Origin: Corallococcus coralloides DSM 2259
Lineage (GTDB): Bacteria > Myxococcota > Myxococcia > Myxococcales > Myxococcaceae
Direction of reading: 5' to 3'
Assembly: GCF_000255295.1 (NCBI RefSeq)
Contig: NC_017030.1
Coordinates: 3,596,001 to 3,660,000 of the forward strand
DNA length: 64,000 bases
In this document: in pieces, positions 17,756-25,828 of the stretch
Numbering within the stretch: the stretch's first letter is position 1
Layout of the letters: each line of letters starts with the position of its first letter
Translations under genes and position numbers: made by a program
The notes under the pieces: generated by a model
Databases searched by the model: none
What the model saw: the letters and a program-made list of their open reading frames with translations, nothing else
Told to the model about the DNA's origin: nothing

Positions 17756-18583
17756 CTATTCCTGGGTGGCCGCCTGCGCGGGCTGATTGCCGCGCTTGGC
17801 CGCCTCGAGGATCTTCCGCAGGCGGGTCTGCGCGTCATCCTCGGGCTGGATGCCGGCCTGCTCCTCGATGCTGGCCATCTGCTTGCGGCGCCGCTCCTCC
17901 TGCAGTCCGGCCACGGCCTTGCGCGAGGGCAGGTTGGGACCGAGCTGTTCAAGGATGACCGTGCGGGTCTTCGTCGCGGCGTTCTTCACCACCTGGACGT
18001 TCTGGAGGATCGTTCCCTGCTCCTTCGCCTGCGACGCACCGGTTCCGTACGCGGACACGGCCTCACCGTGAAGCGTGAAGGCCTTGACCGAGGTCAGCTT
18101 TCCGCCGCTCGTCCCCACCGCGTCCTCGAGGAACACCCGCGGCAGGATCCACACGTCCGGCGAGAGCCCCTTGGCACGGGCCGCGTCGATGCGGTCCTCG
18201 GCCGAGGCGCCGGCTCGCGCCGCGCTGCCGGACAGCGCTCCCACCGGGACGACGTGCAGCCGCGAGTCGGTGGACAGCTCGCGCGGGAGCGATTCGTCCA
18301 ACTGCTTCCGGTCGAGGGACTTGGAGAGTTCCTCGGAGACGGTCGACTCGAACACGGCGACCTCGATGATGTCCTGGGCCGCGCGGCGAGGCGCTTCCGC
18401 GATGGCCTTGGCGTAGGCTTCCTTCTCACGCTCCGCGGCGTCGATGCGCTCCTGCTCCGCCGGGTCCGAGCTGGTCACGACCGTCTTGCCGTCAAGCCCC
18501 GTCTTGGTCGTGGTGACGACCATGCCGGCGCAGCCGGAAAGAGCCAAAGCAAGCAGGGACGCGATGCAGGCGCGCGAGGACAT
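17756..18583 (-). CDS. Lipoprotein of unknown function
   Basis: A 275-residue lipoprotein: leader MSSRACIASLLALALSGC with lipobox at Cys18. The mature region begins with a basic/acidic helical stretch (AAEREKEAYAKAIAEAPRRA), then an alpha/beta region with IIEVAVFESTVSEELSK and DVWILPRVFLEDAV that resembles the penicillin-binding-protein activator or CsgG-like curli-type fold only loosely. The C-terminal 60 residues are charged and helical. GGAG lies about ten bases before the start. No firm family. Confidence 0.65.
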   Translation of the reverse strand: MSSRACIASLLALALSGCAGMVVTTTKTGLDGKTVVTSSDPAEQERIDAAEREKEAYAKAIAEAPRRAAQDIIEVAVFESTVSEELSKSLDRKQLDESLPRELSTDSRLHVVPVGALSGSAARAGASAEDRIDAARAKGLSPDVWILPRVFLEDAVGTSGGKLTSVKAFTLHGEAVSAYGTGASQAKEQGTILQNVQVVKNAATKTRTVILEQLGPNLPSRKAVAGLQEERRRKQMASIEEQAGIQPEDDAQTRLRKILEAAKRGNQPAQAATQE

Positions 18584-18702
18584 GTGGACTCCGGGGCCGT
18601 GTGGCGGGCCGCTGCACGGTCCCGGGTTGAGCGTGAAGCAGGAGGCCGGGCTCCTGGGTTTGGATCCCGGCCGATGACTCAAGGAGGACACACGGCGGGT
18701 CA

Positions 18703-19098
18703 TCACAGTGCTCGCCGCGCATGCTCGCGGTCGTGGGTTGAGTCAAAGCGCTCGCGGGCCTTCTTGACGACGCCAATGTGGTCGATCGACCAGTTCCGGA
18801 TGGCGTCAACGATGCCGTAGAGAGAGCGGCCCAGCGGCGTCACCTCGTATTCCACAGTGACGGGGACGGTCGCGAAGACGCGGCGCTCGACAAGGCCATT
18901 CCGCTCGAGGCGGCGCAGCGTCTGGCCGAGCATCTTCTGCGTGATGCCTTCCACCTTGCGCTTCAGCGCATTGAAGCGCACCGGTCCGTCGGAGAGCGCG
19001 AGCAGGAGCAACACCGACCACTTGTCAGCGAGCTGGTCGAGCAGCTCACGCGTCGGGCACGTCGCGACGAAGGGGCCTCCCGGTTTGCGTGTGGCCAT
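18703..19098 (-). CDS. HxlR-family winged-helix regulator
   Basis: A 131-residue HxlR (DUF24) transcription factor. The typical start CPTRELLDQLADKWSVLLLL carries the conserved Cys that senses reactive electrophiles in this family, followed by the helix-turn-helix RFNALKRKVEGITQKMLGQT and the wing region PVTVEYEVTPLGRSLYGIVD. The start at 19098 follows GGAGGAAAC. It is divergent from an alpha/beta hydrolase gene, the usual regulator-target layout, with a palindrome between them. Confidence 0.9.
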   Translation of the reverse strand: MATRKPGGPFVATCPTRELLDQLADKWSVLLLLALSDGPVRFNALKRKVEGITQKMLGQTLRRLERNGLVERRVFATVPVTVEYEVTPLGRSLYGIVDAIRNWSIDHIGVVKKARERFDSTHDREHARRAL

Positions 19099-19149
19099 CG
19101 TGGTTTCCTCCAGGTGTCTTGGTCCCATCCAAGTACCCTGGACGCCTCC

Positions 19150-19168
19150 TGGTATCCTCTTGATACCA
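19150..19168. promoter_or_regulatory. Palindromic operator candidate for the HxlR regulator
   Basis: TGGTATC-CTCTT-GATACCA is a perfect seven-base inverted repeat with a five-base spacer, lying between the divergent HxlR and hydrolase starts, 28 bases before the hydrolase ATG. HxlR dimers bind such sites and often repress both genes. Confidence 0.55.
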
Positions 19169-19195
19169 TCCATCCCCAGGCACATGGTGGGTCCC

Positions 19196-20017
19196 ATGAA
19201 CGACTTCCAGCATGACGTCGTCGAGGCCAACGGGATCGCGATCCACGTCGCATCGGCCGGCAGGGGCCCGCCGCTCCTCTTCCTTCACGGCTTTCCGCAC
19301 ACCTGGTTCGTATGGAGGAACGTGATGCGAGCGCTCGCCAGCGAGCACCACGTCATCGCACCGGACCTCCGGGGGCTCGGAGCCACGACACGGGCGGCGT
19401 CGGGCTATGACCTCGACACGCTCGTCGCCGACGCGCTCGCCGTGCTCGACGCGCACACGAAGGAGCCCGCGGTCCTCATTGGCCTCGACCTCGGCGCGCC
19501 GATCGCGTTCCTCACCGCCTCGCGCCATCCCTCGCGTGTGAAGAAGCTCGTCGTCATGGAGGCGCTTCTCGGTGGGCTCCCCGGCGCGGAGACGTTCCGT
19601 CCGCCGTGGTGGTTTGCGTTCCACGCGATCCCTGGCATGCCGGAGGAGGTCATCTCGGGCCGCGAGGAGGCGTACCTCGACCACTTCTTCGCCATCGGCA
19701 CGAAGCGCGGCCTTCCCGCCGAGGCACGCGCCGCATTCCTCGAGGCATACCGTGGCCGGGACTCGCTCCGCTGCGCCTTCGCGCACTACCGCGCGCTCCC
19801 CGAAAACGCACAGCTGCTTGCGAAGGTCGAGCGCCTGACCGTCCCGACGCTCGCGATCGCCGGGGGCGTCGTCGGCGACGCACTCGCGCGTCAAATCGCG
19901 CCGCTGTGCGACCACCTCGAGACCGCGCGCCTCACCGACGCCGCGCACATCCTGCCCGAGGATCAACCCGCGGCGCTCGCGGCGCTCCTGCGAGGCTTCG
20001 CCCGGCCGCAGGGCTGA
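19196..20017 (+). CDS. Alpha/beta hydrolase (epoxide hydrolase/haloalkane dehalogenase-like)
   Basis: A 273-residue alpha/beta-fold enzyme. The oxyanion segment PLLFLHGFPHTWFVWRNVM, PDLRGLGATTRAASGYDLDT and the nucleophile elbow VLIGLDLGAPIAFLTA are present; the nucleophile in the elbow is Asp (GLDLG), as in epoxide hydrolases and dehalogenases, and the late His is in TDAAHILPED. Control by the divergent HxlR regulator fits a detoxifying role. ATG 19196 is used; ATG 19184 is in frame upstream. Confidence 0.85.
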   Translation: MNDFQHDVVEANGIAIHVASAGRGPPLLFLHGFPHTWFVWRNVMRALASEHHVIAPDLRGLGATTRAASGYDLDTLVADALAVLDAHTKEPAVLIGLDLGAPIAFLTASRHPSRVKKLVVMEALLGGLPGAETFRPPWWFAFHAIPGMPEEVISGREEAYLDHFFAIGTKRGLPAEARAAFLEAYRGRDSLRCAFAHYRALPENAQLLAKVERLTVPTLAIAGGVVGDALARQIAPLCDHLETARLTDAAHILPEDQPAALAALLRGFARPQG

Positions 20018-20078
20018 GCGTGCGGCCTGGATGCCCCGAAACCAGCCCGTTGTTCACGCACCAGGGAGGGGACATTGG

Positions 20079-20552
20079 ATGCGACTTGAACAACTCAAGT
20101 GGCTCATTGGCGCGCTAGGAGCCATTCTGGCGCCAACAGCCTTCACGAGCGCCACGAAAACCAGGATCTTCGCGGCGGATCTGATTGGTCTCTAGAAGCA
20201 CGGTGCCAGCAGCACGCTGTCCTGGGTGAACAGTTCCGGCGGATATGTGGGAAGCCAGAGCGTGGCCTACAGTGAGAGCTGGGATCTGCGCGCCGACATG
20301 ACCTACGACAGTCAGTTCGGTGGGGTGTCGTCGATTACTGGCCATGCGCAGCAGCAGAAAACCGGGACGTGGTCGCAGAGCGAATCGAAGATCATCATCT
20401 CACCCGGTGACGGGTCACGGGAGGAGGGATACTGGATCCTCTCGTTCGAGAACAAGCCGAACGGCTCGGTCCTGCCCCTCCTTCCCGATCGATTTGAGCT
20501 CGATGAAGGGAACTTCATCTACAAACAAGTGTGGACCCGGGCGAAGAAGTGA
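20079..20552 (+). pseudogene. Lipocalin-like gene interrupted by an amber codon
   Basis: One frame runs from ATG 20079 (after GGGAGGGG) to the stop at 20550-20552, broken only by TAG at 20193-20195. Before the stop the protein ends ...AADLIGL; after it comes KHGASSTLSWVNSSGG, and the later part has strand-rich text such as SESWDLRADMTYDSQF, QQKTGTWSQSESKIIISPG and GYWILSFENKP. The site of the stop corresponds to the Trp of a lipocalin G-x-W motif (LIGLW), so a TGG to TAG change is the simplest reading. A GTG at 20226 could restart the last 108 residues. Base composition is less GC-rich than the neighbours. A sequencing error or suppression is possible. Confidence 0.6.
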
Positions 20553-20761
20553 GGAGTGTCCGTCGGCATCGCTTCGGCGGTGCAGCTCCAGGAGCCGGGG
20601 CGGGGAGGGATGCGCGTCTCCTCACCCGGTCGTAGGCCTCCCGAGAGAGCAGGCGCAGGGGCAGGGCCCGCCGCCCTGCGGGTTTGCCCATCGCGGTGCA
20701 CCCTGGAGAACGACTGGAGGTGCATTCCATTCAGCCTGGGCTCTGCGGTAGATAGCCGCCC

Positions 20762-21070
20762 ATGCGCTCTCTCATCTGTGCTCTCGTCGTTCTCTCCACC
20801 GTTACCGGCTGTGCCACCGTCAGCAAGAAGCAGTATGCGGACCTCTCCGCGGGTGCCATTGGCTGCCCTGCCGAGGAGTTGGTGATTACCGGAGAGAAGA
20901 GCTCGTATGGCCTTGGCGAGATGGTGGCCCCCTGGAACGCTGAATGCCGTGGGCACCGCTTCATCTGCAGCGCCGCCGGCCAGACCGTGAGCTGCAAGGA
21001 GGAGCTGAAGGCAGTCGAAGCACCGTCGGCGACGCCGGCTGCCGCGCAAGCCGAAGAGGGGCCGCAGTAG
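20762..21070 (+). CDS. Small lipoprotein
   Basis: A 102-residue protein with leader MRSLICALVVLSTVTGCATV and lipobox Cys17. The mature part has four further cysteines in EIGCP-like (AIGCPAEEL), AECRGHRFIC and VSCKEEL positions, so two disulfides are likely; the C-terminus is Ala/Pro-rich. This Cys/Trp pattern (GHRFICS) is common in short myxobacterial lipoproteins, function unknown. Confidence 0.65.
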   Translation: MRSLICALVVLSTVTGCATVSKKQYADLSAGAIGCPAEELVITGEKSSYGLGEMVAPWNAECRGHRFICSAAGQTVSCKEELKAVEAPSATPAAAQAEEGPQ

Positions 21071-21214
21071 CGTCGTCCTTCGCCTTCCGCCGCCCCACGT
21101 CGGCTGGAAGAAGTGGCCGTCCACCAGCGGCTGCGCACTGCGGGGGCCTCCCAGGGACTACGGCGCGGCCCCTCAGGTGGAGGCCGCGCCGCGGGAAGGG
21201 TCCGGCAAGAGCCA

Positions 21215-21550
21215 TCAGTTCCTGGCAGGCTGAGAAGAAAACACGGTCTCCTGCCGCGACTCACCGCACGTCCGCGCCGAGGCATCATCGGAGGAGGACT
21301 GCGCCTCGCTCGTGTCCTCGTCCACATCCGACGGTTTGATTTTGCAGGTGAACGGGTTCTCCTGGCATCCGTACATGGACTCACCGCAGGTGGTATTCGG
21401 GTTCGAATAGGTCCAACAGGTGTCCTCGCACGTCACCCAGGAACAGCCGCAGATGTCTTCACAGGCCGGGGGTCTCGCCTGCGCGTCAGGCGCAAAGGCA
21501 GAGATAGAGAGGACAGCCAGAGCGACCAAGGACTTGCTCAATGCCTTCAT
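21215..21550 (-). CDS. Small secreted cysteine-rich protein
   Basis: A 111-residue protein. MKALSKSLVALAVLSISAF then APDAQA form a Sec signal peptide with no lipobox. Nine cysteines lie in the next 50 residues (CEDICGCSWVTCEDTCW and GCQENPFTC), followed by an acidic Ser/Asp-rich tail. AGGAG precedes the ATG at 21550; an upstream GTG at 21553 is in frame. Family not recognised. Confidence 0.6.
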   Translation of the reverse strand: MKALSKSLVALAVLSISAFAPDAQARPPACEDICGCSWVTCEDTCWTYSNPNTTCGESMYGCQENPFTCKIKPSDVDEDTSEAQSSSDDASARTCGESRQETVFSSQPARN

Positions 21551-21577
21551 CACTTCTCCTGTGTGAGTGAATCGAGC

Positions 21578-21880
21578 TCAAGCATCACATTGAGCTGTCA
21601 GGGTGTCCAGGCTTGCACGCCGCGTCATCCTCAGAGGCAATGATTGCTTTTGGGCGCTCAGCTCCGCCGCGGTGCCCGTCTCCGCCCGGAGCCAGGCCAG
21701 CTCCGGGGGCCGTGCGCCCGAGCTTTTGAAGACGCCCGCCCCGAGGAACACATCGGTGTCCAGGCGCTCGCCTTCCAGCATAAGCGCGCTGCTCAGCTGC
21801 CAGGCGCCAGGGACCGCCTCCACCACGCCCCCCGACGTCCGGCTTTCTTCTCCCGCCGGCCCGGCTCTTCCTGGCGTCAC
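21578..21880 (-). other. Possible gene relic
   Basis: An open frame whose middle (WQLSSALMLEGERLDTDVFL and PPELAWLRAETGTAAELSAQ) reads like real protein, while both ends do not. No ribosome site or family was found. It may be the remains of a longer gene or chance. Confidence 0.2.
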
Positions 21881-21899
21881 GCCGGGGGGCGTCCACGCG

Positions 21900-23240
21900 T
21901 CACTGCGGATCGACCTTCAGGACATGGACCAGGGAGTCACCGGTAATGCCCACCAGCCTGTCGCCCATGAAGGTCATGTGCCTGTAGATGGAAGCGCTGG
22001 CCACGACTCCGATATGCACACCGGCGTCATCGAGGATGACGAGGTCGGAATGGGTCAGGTCGCTTCCCCAGATCTCGCCGGGCCGATAGGCAATGCCCGC
22101 CGCGCGGTGCGCGCCCCGTTGCGTGAAGGGATTGATGAAGGTCCCCGCGATTCCCCCCGTCGCGAGGTCGACGCGCTCGATGGGCCCCTGGATGTAGCCC
22201 TTGCTCTGCAAGAGCAGGCTGCCTGTCCAGGCCAGGGATTCCGTCCCCTCCGTCGTCACGAAGGCCTGCTCATGAGCTCCCGTCACGGGGTTGATGCTGA
22301 TGAGCTGTCGGTTGTTGCTCCCGCCAAGGCTCACCCAGAGCGAGGACCCGTCCCAGGTCATGCCCGTGGGCACCCGGTAGTCCTCGAAGACAAACGTATT
22401 GAGCACCGCCAGGGTGACGGGGTCGCGCTGCACCAACGTGAGCGTGTCAGGATCGTAATAGCCCCCCACATCCTGCCGGTACAGGAACCAAAGCGCGCTG
22501 CCGTCGTAGGCCACTCCGAAGATCGGCCAGGCGCCCGCGAAGTTGCGCTCGAGGGTCAGCCGGTAGGAGCGGGTGAAGTTGGCTGCGTTGGCCCACTTGG
22601 GCGTCTGGACATGGAGGACATTGCTGCCAGCGAGCGTGCCATTCTCCCCGAGGACGAAGACGCGAAAGTAGAGGTGGGTGTCGGCCGAAAGGAGGAGGCC
22701 GCCACCGACATACCGGCCCATCAGCTGAGCGTCCGTCTGGGAGACCTCGGTTCCCACATGGACGAGGACGCCGTTCGTCTCGTCGAAGGCGGGCGAGTGG
22801 CTGGCGTAGACCTTGTACTCGCGGAACTTCCTGTCGTCGCTCTGCTCCCAGACGAGGTGAACACTCGACGTCGTCACCTCGCTCGGCGCGAGCATGCGCA
22901 CGGGCCTCGGCAGGCGGACACTCACCTCCTGGGGCTCCGTGCCCTTCTCCAGGGTCTGCTCGAACCGGGAGAACGTGTCGTCACCCGTCCCCAGCTGAAG
23001 CTCGAACTGGTGCTGCCCCTGGGAGAGCTCAAGGGTCAGTTCACCGGCGGAGTCCGTCCAGCCCGCCTCGACCCCGTTCAGCCTCACGGAGGCATTCACG
23101 ACGGGTTGCCCATCATCGTAGGCCGCACGGATGTGGGTTCGCTCGCTCGGAACCGCCGGCACCTCTGGCGACTCCGCCGGACTGCCGCAGGCCATCAATC
23201 CAGCCGTCAGCAAGAAGAGGAAAGGAGTCCAACGTGACAT
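21900..23240 (-). CDS. Lipoprotein with carboxypeptidase-regulatory-like, Fn3 and propeller-like parts
   Basis: A 446-residue lipoprotein: leader MSRWTPFLFLLTAGLMACG, lipobox Cys18. Residues about 35-90 form a small beta-sandwich-like unit (GQPVVNASVRLNGVEAGWTD). Residues 105-200 look like a fibronectin type III domain (VTTSSVHLVWEQSDDRKFRE and YFRVFVLGENGTLAGSNV). From 220 on there are repeated strands with GVAYDGSALWFLY, TGMTWDGSSLWVSLGG and GIAYRPGEIWGSD, a propeller of the SMP-30/NHL kind. It should be exposed on the cell surface, probably in binding. A G-rich ribosome site precedes the ATG. Confidence 0.75.
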   Translation of the reverse strand: MSRWTPFLFLLTAGLMACGSPAESPEVPAVPSERTHIRAAYDDGQPVVNASVRLNGVEAGWTDSAGELTLELSQGQHQFELQLGTGDDTFSRFEQTLEKGTEPQEVSVRLPRPVRMLAPSEVTTSSVHLVWEQSDDRKFREYKVYASHSPAFDETNGVLVHVGTEVSQTDAQLMGRYVGGGLLLSADTHLYFRVFVLGENGTLAGSNVLHVQTPKWANAANFTRSYRLTLERNFAGAWPIFGVAYDGSALWFLYRQDVGGYYDPDTLTLVQRDPVTLAVLNTFVFEDYRVPTGMTWDGSSLWVSLGGSNNRQLISINPVTGAHEQAFVTTEGTESLAWTGSLLLQSKGYIQGPIERVDLATGGIAGTFINPFTQRGAHRAAGIAYRPGEIWGSDLTHSDLVILDDAGVHIGVVASASIYRHMTFMGDRLVGITGDSLVHVLKVDPQ

Positions 23241-23492
23241 GAAGCCCCCCTGGTGAGGACGAAGCCCGGCCACTTCGTTGGGCCGATAGCCTACACCACT
23301 CAAGCGGCCCTACCACGTGTCCCGGAGTCCACTGCCCTGGCTTCAGTGCCCCTGAGTCACCGCCACGACGTTCTCGCCGCTTTCTCCCTTCTCGCGGGCC
23401 TGCGACTTCCCGGACTGCCTTGAGCGTGCGGAGGAATTCTGCCGTCGCCGTTCGGAGTTGACAGCCATCCGGCGCTGACGGAGCACGAGGGC

Positions 23493-23804
23493 ATGATCGA
23501 GCTCCCCGAGCGCGCCGCGATGCCGGACTACCAGCGGTACATCCACGACCTGGAGTCGCTGCACGGCTGGCTCCAGCAGGACCTGGTCCACAACTGCTTC
23601 CGGATGGGCGAGGAGGTGGGCGAGCTCTTCAAGGCGGTGCGCCAGTACGAAAAGCAGCCCTCCGAGGCGCGGGCTCGCGAGCACGTGGGAGAGGAGCTGG
23701 TGGACGTGCTCAACTACCTCCTGGCCATCGCCAACCGCGCGGGCGTGGACCTGGAGCAGGCCTTCCGGGAGAAGAACGCGCGCAACCAGCAGCGCACCTG
23801 GTGA
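23493..23804 (+). CDS. MazG-like nucleotide pyrophosphohydrolase
   Basis: A 103-residue all-alpha NTP pyrophosphohydrolase. The metal-binding pair of motifs is present as RMGEEVGELFKAV and GEELVDVLNYLLAIANRAGV, giving E-E-x-x-E and E-E-x-x-D, and the end EKNARNQQRTW resembles the usual KN-x-R-x-W finish. Such small MazG-type enzymes remove non-canonical nucleotides. ATG 23493 is used; ATG 23520 is in frame. Confidence 0.85.
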   Translation: MIELPERAAMPDYQRYIHDLESLHGWLQQDLVHNCFRMGEEVGELFKAVRQYEKQPSEARAREHVGEELVDVLNYLLAIANRAGVDLEQAFREKNARNQQRTW

Positions 23805-23814
23805 TGAAGCCCGC

Positions 23815-24128
23815 TCACGTCCGGCCCCGCACGAAGTCCACGAAGGCCTTGAGCACGGGCGGCAGGCGTCTGCGGCTCGGGGAGTAGAGGAAGAAGCCGG
23901 AGTAGGGCGGGCACCAGGACTCCAGCACTCGGACCCACCGTCCCTGGTCGAGCGCGGCCAGGTCCCGGAGCGTCTTCGAGGGCGGGTGCTTCGCGCAGTA
24001 CGCAGGCGTGGCGACGATGGCTGTCCTCAGTGGAATGGCCCCCTGTCCGCGGCCGCCGCCCGACGGAAGTTCAGGTGCCGGGCGATCTCCAGGAACACCG
24101 TCAGCTCACGGACGTCGTCGGCCTGCAT
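23815..24128 (-). pseudogene. LysR-type regulator with its middle deleted
   Basis: From ATG 24128 the protein begins like a LysR regulator, MQADDVRELTVFLEIARHLN then FRRAAA, but stops at 24027 after 33 residues. In another frame, from about 24018 to the stop at 23815, a typical LysR C-terminus follows: TAIVATPAYCAKHPPSKTL and VLKAFVDFVRGRT. About 200 residues expected between these parts are missing, so a deletion and frameshift destroyed the gene. The DNA-binding head cannot be complete. Confidence 0.8.
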
Positions 24129-24296
24129 GGAGGCTCCCTTTTCATTGTTGAGTCCCTCTCTGATGGGCCTGGGGCCACGCCCTCTTCGTTTCACGGCGTC
24201 TCGTGCGGCAGCATTTGGCCCGGTTTTCCCAGGACTCACATTGGGGCTAGCCTGGAGACTGAGAGGGCACCCGCTGATGAGTGACCGAAGGGGGAG

Positions 24297-24545
24297 ATGA
24301 TGGGCCGCTTTTCCTACGCGTCGATGCGGAAGAGGGAGGCAAAGGAGCAAGAGCGACAGAATCAACTGCGCCTTGCGCGCGAATCCGCGGAGGAGAGCAA
24401 GGCGCGGATCGAGGAGTTGAAGTCGACGCACAAGGCATGTAGCGCTCCTATCGATTGGCGAGCACTCGCGGCCAGTCTGCCTCCTGCGCCGGTGACCCCT
24501 ACCCACTGGGCGGAGCGTTCAGCCGACCGCCTAACGCGCCCATGA
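24297..24545 (+). CDS. Small charged coiled-coil protein, coupled to the next gene
   Basis: An 82-residue protein with a very charged helix (MRKREAKEQERQNQLRLARE, then SAEESKARIEELKS) and a Pro/Ala/Trp-rich end (IDWRALAASLPPAPVTPTHW). GGGGGAG directly precedes two tandem ATGs (24297 and 24300). Its TGA overlaps the ATG of the next gene by four bases (ATGA), so both are likely translated together. No family recognised; the end of the frame could also be a shortened version of a longer protein. Confidence 0.5.
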   Translation: MMGRFSYASMRKREAKEQERQNQLRLARESAEESKARIEELKSTHKACSAPIDWRALAASLPPAPVTPTHWAERSADRLTRP

Positions 24546-25699
24546 CAGACCAGCCAGACGTCTCGCCGCAACTGCTGCAAAAGAATGCAGAGCAGCTGGC
24601 GAAGCTCGAGCCTGACTGGAGCGAGCTAGGGCCTTGGAGGCAAATCGACTACCACTGCAGGTTTCCAGATGAGAGGCGATCTGAGGCTTTCTGCATCAAA
24701 GCGCAAAAGGCTGGATTTGAAACCAGAGCATTTATCAATGACGGCAGTGGCCATTGTGTCACGGCTTCTGTGAGGATTGAGCCTGCGGCCCTCAAGATAA
24801 CGCAACTGCAAGAACAGCTCATGTCATTCTTGGAGGACTCTGACGGTTATGAATGGTCTTGCGTGGATGGTTGGAGCTACCCGCCAAAGAAGCAAGTTCA
24901 TTTCTGGCCCTCTTCAGACAACGAGTACGCGGTTAAAGCTAGAGCGTCCGTGTTGTTCGGATCCGATTTGGTCGAGGATCCCTTAGAGACAAGAAGAGTT
25001 CCATTTCAGGCGTCCAGCCAGGCTCGCCCGGTCTTCAAGCTGGTACCTTCCGAGTTTCTGCGAAAGGCGCGGGCGATGCCGCCGGTGGACCCACAACCCA
25101 CGGCATCTGCGTTCGCACAATGGGTCTACTCCCTCTACGGTCGAGCCGAAGGCAGCGAAGACGACGTCGCTGACGGGAAGGCGGCAGAGCAAGACATATG
25201 GGAGCGGCGACGGGGGGCCGCGAGTTGCAACGACAATCGATTTTTGCGTGCAGCAGGTTGGCAGTGGTCCCTCATTCACAACGGTCTCGACCTACGTGAC
25301 CGCGACAGGGCCAACCACTTCCTGATTCCCGCTCTTCGGGTGAACGGCGAGCCGCTGCGGGCTTCACCGGACTTGATGTACGCCAGCGCCGACAAGTCCG
25401 AGGTCATGATCGTCGAAATCAAGTTCTCGCGACAGGCACTGCCCAAAAACCTCTGGCCCAATGTTTGGGCTCAGCTCTGGTGCTACGCGCAGCTTGAGAC
25501 GGTTCGCAGCGCGCGGAAGCTAACGGTCGTCGGTGAAGTATGGGGAGAGAAATGGACAAGGGGATACAGAGTTCGGGGTGGGCGTGAGCCGGGGAAGGCT
25601 CTCGTCTGCCTGCGAGCGCTGGTGCGGCGAGACCCGCGCGCTTCCTCTTATGATCGGTTCTTCCGCCAGCTATTCAATATTTACACAGGCAGTTGCTGA
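24542..25699 (+). CDS. RraB-like domain fused to a PD-(D/E)XK-like nuclease domain
   Basis: A 385-residue protein from ATG 24542. Residues about 30-110 resemble the RraB/ribonuclease-E-inhibitor fold (EAFCIKAQKAGFETRAFIND, then ITQLQEQLMSFLED and GYEWSCVDGWSY). Residues about 190-385 contain RFLRAAGWQWSLIHNGLDL, ASPDLMYASADKSEVMIVEI followed by KFSR, which fits a PD-(D/E)XK core with Asp in SPD and the E-x-K of VEIKF. The conserved WAQLWCYAQLETV helix follows. The first half is clearly poorer in GC than the window. No exact family could be named; a nuclease function is inference. It is coupled to the small protein before it. Confidence 0.6.
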   Translation: MTDQPDVSPQLLQKNAEQLAKLEPDWSELGPWRQIDYHCRFPDERRSEAFCIKAQKAGFETRAFINDGSGHCVTASVRIEPAALKITQLQEQLMSFLEDSDGYEWSCVDGWSYPPKKQVHFWPSSDNEYAVKARASVLFGSDLVEDPLETRRVPFQASSQARPVFKLVPSEFLRKARAMPPVDPQPTASAFAQWVYSLYGRAEGSEDDVADGKAAEQDIWERRRGAASCNDNRFLRAAGWQWSLIHNGLDLRDRDRANHFLIPALRVNGEPLRASPDLMYASADKSEVMIVEIKFSRQALPKNLWPNVWAQLWCYAQLETVRSARKLTVVGEVWGEKWTRGYRVRGGREPGKALVCLRALVRRDPRASSYDRFFRQLFNIYTGSC

Positions 25700-25798
25700 A
25701 TCGGCCGTCTGCAATCCATCCAATTCTACGTGCCGTGGTTGGGGCCGCTCGCGGAAACACCGACCGCGTGACGCGTTACGCGGAGTCTGCGGGGAAAA

Positions 25799-25824
25799 GC
25801 GAAGTGCCCCTCCCAGCACTTCGC
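25799..25824 (-). terminator. Rho-independent terminator for the small minus-strand gene
   Basis: GCGAAGTGC (25799-25807) pairs perfectly with GCACTTCGC (25816-25824) over an eight-base loop; on the minus strand the stem is followed by TTTTCCCC. It begins five bases after the stop of the 41-residue frame, supporting that gene. Confidence 0.6.
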
Positions 25825-25828
25825 CCGG

